Source: Malus domestica
Lineage: Eukaryota; Streptophyta; Magnoliopsida; Rosales; Rosaceae
Reading direction: 5' to 3'
Assembly: GCF_042453785.1 (NCBI RefSeq)
Contig: NC_091661.1
Span: 26,341,501 to 26,405,500, forward strand
Length of the DNA stretch: 64,000 nucleotides
The notes below the pieces were generated by a model that did no database searches, had not been told where the DNA came from, and was given only the letters and a program-made list of their open reading frames with translations. Positions 55,656 to 64,000 of this stretch are shown piece by piece; position 1 is the first letter of the stretch; every line of letters starts with the position of its first letter. The translations under genes were made by a program, and so were the position numbers.

Positions 55656-57005
55656 GCTCTCTCTCTCTCTCTCCCCCCACCACCCCCCCCCCCCCCCCCT
55701 GTAATCGCTGTTGAAGAGCTCCGAAGCTTGCAGTTTTCCAGAGTCATTCTTTCCGTCGTCTATTTTACCTTGCTGCATTAGAGGACAAGCGTATTTTACG
55801 ATTTGTACTTTGATATTCTGGTCAGTAAAATTGACTGTTGTTGTCCTGTAGGTCAAGCAATAACTCGATTGAGCTTGTATAATCGTTGTGTTAGACATAC
55901 TGTTTTGTTTGTTTTGAGTGGTTACATGGTAGATTTGTTTGCTAATGGAGGAAAACTTTACTACTAAACGCAGCTTTGTTAGGCAAACATCTTTCACAAA
56001 AATCCCTGCGTGTCAAAAATTCTTGTATCGAGAGAGCATATCTGCTATAGCCAACGAGACCGTTGATGCCTCCTGCTCGGCGTTCTAATTAAGAATCAGG
56101 AAGAAAACGAAAAAAAAAAAGACAAAGGAAATGCTAACAAAATGTTCTATAAAGCATTAGGCTAGGCGGGCGGCAGGTAGGGGCCTAAAGCCAAAGCAAG
56201 GGTCTAGGTGGTTTTTTCAATTTTAATATAATTATTATATACCATATAAATAAATATCCGCTCATACTTGAAAAAAAAAAAGTACATAATTGTACTAGGG
56301 TAGCAAAATGTAGTGACATAAATGATAAAGTATTACAACACGAAAACATAGAGAACACGTATGCATATAATGAGTGTTCAGTCAAGCATTCAACATTCAA
56401 CAGTCTATTATAATTTATTGAAAAATAAAATGTAGTTATATATTTTTTATTTAAGTGATATTCGTGGCCCAGATAGACTAGACAGGCACCTAGACAAATC
56501 TAGACGCAATTTCTTAATTTTAAACGCTTAAGAATTAATCGATGTAGTGGCACCCTAAACGAAAATTTTTAGAACAATGATTTAGATTAACAAAAATGAT
56601 TTAATAGGAGGATTGTATTTGGATAAAATTGACATAACAAAATGTTCAAATTGGCACCACTCAAAACTTGTGTACCTGGCAGATAAGAATGAGACGGTCA
56701 ATACAATTTGGATAAAATTGAAAGAAAAAAAATTTTAAGGAGGAGGGGAGGCCACCGAAATCCTCTTGAGACCACATTGATAAATATTTAATTTTTACGA
56801 TCCAAAAAAAGTATTTTCCAAACATTTTCGAATTTATGTGACAAATAAAAACTCTACTATCGAAGGCGCGCTAAAAAATTAACGAATAACGAACAGAAAA
56901 AGCCCTTATTTTTTCTTAATATCGGAAAATTCTCTCTCTCTCTCTCTCTCGCGGAGAGATGTGTGACTGAGCAGTTGAGCATTTGCGCTCGCGGCGAAAA
57001 CAAAA
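55656..57005. other. BADC 3' flank, (CT)n/poly-C tract, hAT element, RER promoter
   Basis: Directly after the BADC stop there is a (CT)n run followed by a poly-C tract of about 17 (55659-55700), probably in the 3' UTR. A hAT-type element occupies about 56139-56579. The 60 bp before the RER ATG has another (CT)n run (56932-56951), probably in its 5' UTR. No other gene is seen. Confidence 0.7.
56139..56579. mobile_element. hAT-type non-autonomous element, copy 2
   Basis: Related to 41319-41779: sub-terminal AGGCTAGGCGGGCGGC and GGGGCCTAAA on the left, CTAGACAGGCACCTAGAC and AAACGCTTAAGAATTAATC on the right, and the end TTTTTAGAACAATG. The AT-rich middle is similar too (ATAAATGATAAAGTATTACAACA versus the 41495-41525 region). 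The left edge is approximate and no clear target duplication was found. Confidence 0.6.
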
Positions 57006-59856
57006 ATGAAGCCCCACACGAACAGAGGATTCGCCACGACTGGCCCGCTTCACGTAACATCTCCTCCACGAGCCTCGCCGGAGCTCTCTCTTAGCCGGCG
57101 ATTACCGGCCACAGCACACGTTCCCCGGCGAGTTTCATACGGTAAACGCCGCCGCACCAGCATCTCCGCAGTTCTCCGCCGAAACCAGCCCGAAATTTCG
57201 GATCAGGAGACCGGTAGCTCAGTAGAAAATGCTGATTATTCCGACGGAGCTCGACGGGGCCCGCTCCATACGAGGCGGCACGCGCTGCTCGCGCCGACGC
57301 TGGCGCTGGGCGCGTGGTTTCTGAAATCGACGATAGCGAGCGCCGAGGACGCGCCGTCTACATCGCCGCCGCCATCACCGTCGCAGACAGTACCGGTGCC
57401 GAGAGCAGAGGAGAAGGAGGAGGAGGATGCGATAACGTCGAGAATATACGACGCGTCGGTGATCGGAGAGCCAATGGCGATGGGGAAGGACAAGGGCAAG
57501 GTATGGGAGAAAGTGATGAATGCTCGGATTGTGTATTTAGGCGAAGCCGAACAGGTTCCGATTCACGACGACAAAGAATTGGAGCTCGAGATTGTGAAGA
57601 ATTTGGGGAAAAAGTGTTTGGAGAGTGAGCGAGCATTATCTTTGGCTCTTGAAGCATTTCCTTGTAATCTCCAGGACCAGCTCAATCAGTACATGGACAA
57701 AAGGTTAGGAAGTACTTCTGTTCATAAGCACTTTTGCAAGAAGTGTTTTTATTAAATGCGTACTGAAATTTCATATCTAATGCGTACTGAAATTTCATAT
57801 CTAAGTGCCTGAGGAGTAAGGAGGTGCTTCTCCATAAAGCACTTTCATGATGCAGAAGCATTTTAAATTTTTTTTCTAAATGCTGCCAGAAGCGCTTTTG
57901 GTTGTTGGAAAGCGAGTTACAACTCAAACTGGCATGTATATTTCCGTATTGCATATATTGATGTCTGTGTATATATGATGGCACAGCATAGATGGAGAAG
58001 CTTTGAAGTCCTACACATCACATTGGCCACCTCAACGCTGGCAGGAGTATGAGCCTCTCCTGAGTTACTGTCGGGATAACGGAATTCGGCTAGTGGCTTG
58101 TGGAACTCCACTCAAGGTACTCTTAAACTTTGTATCAATGTGTGATGGTATATAGCTTATAATCCAAATTTGAAAAATTGGGTAACATTAGAAATGTGAG
58201 TATTTAAGATTGTATTGTAAGATTGTTTGATGCTGCCTTGTAAATTTAGAGTGTGTGTTGTAGGTTAATGAGTGAATAATTTGTAGGTTTTAAGGACTGT
58301 CCAAGCAGAGGGAATTAGTCGGCTTTCAGAGGCTGATCGAAAAACATATGCTCCTCCAGCGGGTTCGGGCTTCATATCAGGCTTCACTTCTATCACACGC
58401 AGACCACCAGTTGATTCAAATTCCCGGAGTCAATCTGTTCCTTTTGGGCCAAGCTCATATCTTTCTGCGCAAGCAAGAGTGGTTGAGGATTATACTATGT
58501 CCCAGATTATTTTAAAGGCCATGGCGGATGGAGGAGCAAGTGGTATGCTAGTGGTGGTGACAGGTGCAAGCCATGTTAAATATGGGATTAGAGGGACTGG
58601 GCTGCCGGCCAGAATTTCAAAGAAGTTGCAAAAGAAAAACCAAGTAGTTATATTACTTGATCCTGAAAGACAGCACATACGACGAGAGGGAGAAGTTCCT
58701 GTTGCTGATTTCCTGTGGTATTCTGCTGCCAGAACCTGCAGCAGGAATTGTTTTGATCGCGCTGAAATTGCTCGAGTTATGAATGCAGCAGGCAGGAGGC
58801 GAGAAGCCCTTCCACAGGTCAGTAGGATTCTTTGCCAATTTTTAACTTCCAAGAAAAAAGAAGGATCATTCTAATCAACATCAGTTGCTTATTTAACTAA
58901 AACTTCACCTTTTTCAAGACTTTATAAATGACATTTGGGTAACTGGGGTGAGGTGTCTTATGCAGTGGCTTTGCACATTACATCTGCTTTTCGAAAAAAA
59001 TCAACTGACTTTAATGGTGTTGCTTTCATTCTCTCGAGAACACTAAACTGTGGCATGCTTTTCAGGACCTTCAGAAAGGACTGGATCTTGGTTTGGTATC
59101 CCCAAAGGTATTACAGAACTTCTTTGATCTGGAGCAGTATCCTCTTCTTGCAGAACTTGCTCAACGTTTCCAGGTGTGCGAATTTGAAACTTTTGATCTT
59201 TAGATAGTTTGTCATATTTATATCAGATCGAAAGGTGAAAAACAATTGATGACAGTGAAGCAAATTCTGAAGAGCACACAAGTTTACTATTGCTCATCTT
59301 TGTGCAGGGTTTCAGGGAAAGATTGTTGGCAGATCCTAAATTCTTGAATAGATTAGCTATAGAAGAAGCTATATCATTAACTACTACTCTCTTAGCACAG
59401 TATGAGAAGCGCAGAGAAAATTTCTTTGAAGAGCTGGACTATGTTTTTACAGATACTCTAAGGGGATCAGTGGTTGATTTCTTTACAGTGTGGCTTCCCG
59501 CCCCAACATTGTCATTCCTTTCATATGCTGATGAGATGAACGCGCCTGATAGCATGGATGCCATTAAAGGTCTCCTTGGGTCCATCCCAGATAATGCGTT
59601 TCAGAAGAATCTTGTGGGGACGGATTGGAGTATCAATTATAGACTTGCATCAGTGTTTCTGGGTGGTTTAAAATTAGCTGGTGTTGGATTCATTTCAAGC
59701 ATTGCGGCTGTTGCTGCCTCAAATGGTTTGTTTGCTGTTCGCAAATTCATTAATCCAACTCTGATTAGTGATCAGGAAAAGAAAAGAACTCCAATACTTA
59801 AAACAGCAATAATTTATTCATCCTTTCTCGGAACATCAGCAAATCTCCGTTATCAG
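57006..59856 (+). CDS. RER6: RETICULATA-related protein (RER5/6-like), 3' end outside window
   Basis: Chloroplast-targeted membrane protein of the RETICULATA family, which affects leaf mesophyll development and plastid retrograde metabolism. Exons seen: 57006-57703, 57987-58116, 58287-58817, 59066-59173 and 59308-59856, all GT-AG and in phase, 672 codons. Residues 1 to about 75 are an Arg/Ser-rich transit peptide and a hydrophobic stretch follows near 92-105. A DUF399 (ChaN-like) region spans about 165-420 ([33 protein letters not shown]). The DUF3411/RETICULATA domain starts near 460 ([40 protein letters not shown]) and is cut at ANLRYQ by a donor site. The family has one more C-terminal stretch after this point, not found before 64000, so the last exon must lie past the retroelements or be lost. 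The first acceptor gives Ser instead of the usual Arg at the exon 1/2 joint. Confidence 0.92.
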
Positions 59857-60002
59857 GTAAAGAAAGTACTTGCCATCTTGTTTTCTTCTTTGATTTTCAT
59901 TTTTTGAGAATAAAAATGGATACAGGGAAACAGTTTTTTTACAATAATGTTGAAACCCATGAGAATGAATAAGGAAAATGGGTATATATCTTGACATTCT
60001 TA

Positions 60003-60618
60003 TGAAACCAAACAACAACAACAACAACAACAAAGCCTTTTCCCACTAAGTGGGGTCGGCTATATGAATCCTAGAACGCCATTGCGCTCGGTTTTGTGTC
60101 ATGTCCTCCGTTAGATCCAAGTACTCTAAGTCTTTTCTTAGAGTCTCTTCCAAAGTTTTCCTAGGTCTTCCTCTACCCCTTCGGCCCTGAACCTCTGTCC
60201 CGTAGTCACATCTTCGAACCGGAGCGTCAGTCGGCCTTCTTTGCACATGTCCAAATCACCGGAGCCGATTTTCTCTCATCTTTCCTACAATTTCGGCTAC
60301 TCCTACTTTACCTCGGATATCCTCATTCCCAATCTTATCCTTTCTCGTGTGCCCACACATCCCACGAAGCATCCTCATCTCCGCTACACCCATTTTGTGT
60401 ACGTGTTGATGCTTCACCACCCAACATTCTGTGCCATACAACATCGCTGGCCTTATTGCCGTCCTATAAAATTTTCCCTTGAGCTTCAGTGGCCTACGAC
60501 GGTCACACAACACGCCGGATGCACTCTTTCCATCCAGCTCGTATTCTATGGTTGAGATCTCCATCTAATTCTCTGTTCTCTTGCAAGATAGATCCTAGGT
60601 AGCGAAAACGGTCGCTTT
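60003..60618 (-). pseudogene. RTE LINE 3' fragment, minus strand, broken
   Basis: On the minus strand it reads the C-terminal part of the RTE ORF, from [12 protein letters not shown] to IHIADPT, with frame changes near 60250 and 60520-60560, then the 3' tail ending in (TTG)n (the CAA repeat at 60009-60033). Its 5' part is cut off by the LTR element at 60619. It lies in the RER intron, opposite to the gene. Confidence 0.9.
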
Positions 60619-62014
60619 TTGTGATCTTCGCTAGATTGCTCCGGTCATTAGTGTGGATAAGTATATAAATGGATAGAGATAGGAAAGCAAACACAAGATG
60701 TATGTGGTTCACCCAGATTGGCTACGTCCACGGAATAGAACAGTTCTCATTAATTGTGAAGGGTTTACACAAGTACATAGGTTCAAGCTCTCCTTTAGTG
60801 AGTACAAGTGAATGATTTAGTACAAATGACATTAGGAAATATTGTGGGAGAATAATCTCGTAATCACGAAACTTCTAAGTATCGGAGTGTGGTGTCGTCT
60901 TGACTTGCCTTATCTGTCTCATAGGTAGATGTGGCATCTTATCTGGAAGTACTCTTCCTCCATCCAGGGGTGGTATCTTTAACTGGTGGAGATGCACAAG
61001 GTAATGTATCAATTTCACTTGAAGCTTACTTGTAGTTTCAGGCTTGGTCAAGCGCGATACAAACCATGTAGTAGGAGTCCTCCAAGTCGCCGAGCTAGGG
61101 GGTCTGCTGAAAGAGGTGACAGACAAGGTAAGCAATCAGAGCTCCGACTGATTGTTCACCTTCTCCCCATCTTGCAACAGCATGAAGGATAAAGAGAAGA
61201 AAAATGAGAAGAGATGATATGAGATACTTTTGCTTTTGAAGAAGTAACTTTCCACAGGCTTATTCTTGAACTGAGCTGGAGGGTTCTCTGGTTTCCTCCA
61301 GAGTATAAGGCCGACTGAAGAATTTGAGGGTCAAAACAAGTCCATCAAATCTAGAGTACGTTCCACCGTGCTGATATGGGATACTTTTGCTTTTGACAGA
61401 GTAATGGATGTATCGGCACGTGTGCTGTTACGCTTGTCTCCACATGCTTCCTTGTATCCTTCGCACTTGCCCTATCTGTTCCTCAAGCAGATGCGGAATC
61501 TTCCCTGGAAACATAAGATGTTGAAGATGAATACTCGAGAGCAATGCCAGGTAAGTAATCAGGTAAGGGGTTCCAGGCAGTCAGTTCCTGGCTGGAAGCT
61601 TGATTCCAAGTGCTGACTGATTGCTCTCTTTCTCCTTGTCTTGCAGGTAAAAACAAGGCCAAAAGAAAAGACAGGGAAAAAGCATGATATGGGATACTCT
61701 TGCTTTTAACCCTGATGATATGAGATATTCTTGCTCTAGAATAGCTTGTTTGCAGAGGTATTATCGGGGGGAAAAAAAGCTGAATATTTCGAAAGGCTTC
61801 GTTGGGAGTGCCCTCTCAGATATGATGAAGGGTTGAGCATTTTTGCAGGTCTGCCTGTCCGTTGGGGATGGAGGTCGACATATATAGGAGTCTCCCTAAC
61901 AACAAGTAGTAATGCTATTCCTTTACCCTGCTCGGTCATAGCACGGTAGTGGGAGCTGCCAGTTTCACATGTTTTAACTCTGTCAGAGCACTTTGAAAAA
62001 GTGGTCTGTGGTAT

Positions 62015-63790
62015 CTGGCTCTCGAGATTCGGAGAACGATGCCTCTTCGATTTTTGAGAAAGCAATCATGCTGGGGGTCTGACTCTCGAGATTCGGAGAG
62101 CAGTGGCTCTTCGATTTTTGAGGAAGTAATCATGTTGGGAGTCTGGCTCTCGAGATTCGGAGGGCGGTGCCTCTTCGATTTTGGAGCAAGCAATCTTGTT
62201 GGGAGTGTTGTCTCGAATGTGAGTAAAGGTTGGGCATGTTTGCTAGTCTACCTTGCCACGAAGCACAAAGGTTGACACACAGGGACTTTCCAATTATCCA
62301 GCAATGGTACTGTTCCTTTACCCTCTCTTCGATTTTGAGAAAGTAGTCATGTTGGGAGTCTGGCTCTCGAGATTCGGAGGATGGTGCCTCTTCGATTTTG
62401 GAGCAAGCAATCTTGTTGGGAGTGTTTTCTCGAATGTGAGTAAAGGTTGGGCATGTTTGCTAGTCTACCTTGCCACGAAGCATAGAGGTTGACACACAGG
62501 GACTTTCCAATTATCCAGCAGTAGTACTGTTCCTTTACCCTTGTGGGTAATAATATGGTAGCTAGACCTTCAAAATTTATGTGTCCAAACTTTGTTAGTG
62601 CTGTTTCTTTGCTATTCTTTTACCTTTCTTGGTCAGAGCGATGTAGTGGGAGCTGCAAGCTTCACGTGCTCAACTTTGGCAGAGAACTTTGGCAAAGTTA
62701 TCTGTGGTACCCATGAGCTATTGTTGCGTGTGGGAAGTGGGTGATTGAACAGTAAGATTCATGTGCTTTCTACTTCACCAGAAGTCTTCGACAGAATGCC
62801 CATAATTTCTGCAAAGCTGAGTGTGCGTGTGACAGGTGCTGACAAGGCTAGAAAAGTAGGTGCCTCTTCGATTTTTGAGATCGGCCCTCGTGGTCTCTGA
62901 GCAGCCCAGCTTTTGAGAAAGCGAGCGCCTCTTCGATTGATTCGGAGAACGATGCCTCATCGATTTTTGAGAAAGCAATCATGCTGGGGGTCTGGCTCTC
63001 GAGATTCGGGGAGTAGTGTCTCTTCGATTTTTGAGAAAGTAATCATGTTGGGATTTTGGCTCTCGAGATTCGGAGGGCGGTGCCTCTTCGATTTTGGAGC
63101 AAGCAATCTTGTTGGGAGTGTTTTCTAGAATGTGAGTAAAGGTTGGGCATGTTTGCTAATCTACCTTGCCACGAAGCACAGAGGTTGACACACAGGGACT
63201 TTCCAATTATCCAGCAATGGTACTGTTCCTTTACCCTCTCTTCGATTTTTAAGAAAGTAGTCATGTTGGGAGTCTGGCTCTTGAGATTCGGAGGACGGTG
63301 CCTCTTCGATTTTGGAGCAAACAATCTTATTGGGAGTGTTTTCTCGAATGTGAGTAAAGGTTGGGCATGTTTGCTAGTCTACCTTGCCACAAAGCACAGA
63401 GGTTGACACACATGGACTTTCCAATTATCCAGCAGTGATACTGTTCCTTTACCCTTGTGGGTAATAATATGGTAGCTAGACCTTCAAAATTTATGGGTCT
63501 AAACTTTGTTAGTGCTGTTTCTTTGCTATTCTTTTACCCTTCTTGGTCAGAGCGATGTAGTGGGAGCTGCAAGCTTCACGTGCTCAACTTGGGCAGCCCA
63601 GCTTTTGAGAAAGCGAGCGCCTCTTCGATTTCTGAGATCGGCCTTCGTTGTCTTTGAGCAGCCCAACTTTTGAGAAAGCAAACGCCTCTTCGATTTCTGA
63701 GATCAACCCTCGTGATCTCTAAGCAGCCCAGCTTTTGAGAAAGCAAACGCCTCTTCGATTTCTGAGCAGGCGCCTCTTCGATTTCTGAAG
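62015..63790. repeat. Repeat arrays of LARD-like copy 2
   Basis: Units of about 58 bp with TCTGGCTCTCGAGATTCGGAG and GCCTCTTCGATTTT alternate with longer units containing GGTTGGGCATGTTTGCTAGT and GGACTTTCCAATTATCCAGC (62225, 62450, 63150 and 63365). From 63590 the arrays change to GCCCAGCTTTTGAGAAAGC plus CGCCTCTTCGATTTCTGAG units. They are inverted relative to the arrays at 51600-52705 and have more units. Confidence 0.8.
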
Positions 63791-63927
63791 CTCCGTCGAG
63801 TACAGATTTTTATAGGGGCTGGCATTAAGTTCCAAAGCACACTTGAATCTCCACCAATAGAAGCTTCATTCTTGCACTTCTAAGATCTTGATTTGTCCGA
63901 CCTCTTCTCTCTTCAACACTTTTGAAA

Positions 63928-64000
63928 ATGTCTGGCCCCTCCGACCGTCGTTTTGACTTGAACCTTGTTGAAGAGGCAGCCCCGCCTTCTCCAGACAACA
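63928..64000 (+). CDS. LARD-like element ORF, 5' part only
   Basis: The ATG at 63928 opens [20 protein letters not shown], identical to the start of the ORF at 51469-50795, and continues to the window edge. It is the second copy of the element-encoded coiled-coil protein. Its start confirms that the shared ATG is the true beginning of the frame. Confidence 0.6.
   Translation, partial: MSGPSDRRFDLNLVEEAAPPSPDN

Larger units (their letters stand above)
60619..64000 (+). mobile_element. Non-coding LTR element (LARD-like), copy 2, runs off the window
   Basis: It starts TGTGATCTTCGC at 60619, directly against RTE sequence, and has the same layout as 54089-50538 in reverse: LTR-like start, GTATCCCATATCA-type motifs (in complement), two tandem-repeat families (about 62015-62560 and 62855-63790), then the ORF start at 63928. 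The LTR 3' boundary, polypurine tract and second LTR are not visible, so the class is inferred from the TG start, the size and the lack of gag-pol. Confidence 0.75.

Noticed and set aside
1-64000. Search for a bacterial-type defence, toxin-antitoxin, phage or biosynthetic cluster
   Set aside because: All supported genes are intron-bearing or plant-family nuclear genes and plant transposable elements; nothing supports such a system.

Overview
This is a nuclear plant window. The genes carry GT-AG introns, and the proteins are plant families: laccase, sorting nexin 2, an IMK-type LRR receptor kinase, PRA1, BADC and RETICULATA-related. The repeat set is also plant-typical: a Cassandra TRIM with 5S-like LTRs, a Tekay/Del-like chromovirus remnant, MULEs, tRNA-derived SINEs and an RTE-type LINE ending in (TTG)n. 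The Cassandra LTR and the non-coding LTR element look like those of Rosaceae, most likely apple or pear. That taxonomic placement is inference. No prokaryotic system, CRISPR array or virus was seen.

Layout. 1-2.8 kb is repeat-rich spacer. Two minus-strand laccase genes (5112-2851 and 18569-16314) have exons of identical length, and each has kilobases of related upstream DNA, so they form a tandem segmental duplication. The spacer between the units was filled by a Cassandra/chromovirus composite (8527-13384), a MULE-like element carrying a broken mTERF fragment (13581-14653) and a MITE (14887-15310). 18.6-24.9 kb is intergenic, with SINEs and foldback elements, one nested in another. A five-exon SNX2 gene follows (24887-28258, plus). 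Next come a minus-strand IMK3-like receptor kinase (32368-29799), a MULE with a perfect 9-bp target duplication (35423-36732), an intronless PRA1.B gene (39459-38821, minus) and an unrecognised two-exon plant protein (42593-44183, plus).

The last third holds two plastid-protein genes on the plus strand. A BADC gene (45119-55655) has nine exons, and its fourth intron is expanded by about 7 kb of nested retroelements. An RER5/6-like gene (from 57006) has five exons in the window and seems to continue beyond position 64000, because its next intron also holds an RTE fragment and a large non-coding LTR element. IMK3, PRA1.B, BADC1 and RER6 also lie together in Arabidopsis (At3g56100 to At3g56140, from memory), so this is probably an ancient syntenic block.

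How the genes relate. The laccases are secreted lignin-type copper oxidases, and only the second copy keeps near-complete complementarity to miR397. BADC is a non-biotinylated negative subunit of plastid acetyl-CoA carboxylase. RER proteins act at the chloroplast envelope in leaf development. SNX2 and PRA1 serve endomembrane traffic. The most unusual structures are chimeric retroelements: a 7-kb RTE/LTR-element/RTE block bounded by one long target duplication, and a Cassandra joined to a truncated chromovirus with matching 5-bp flanks.
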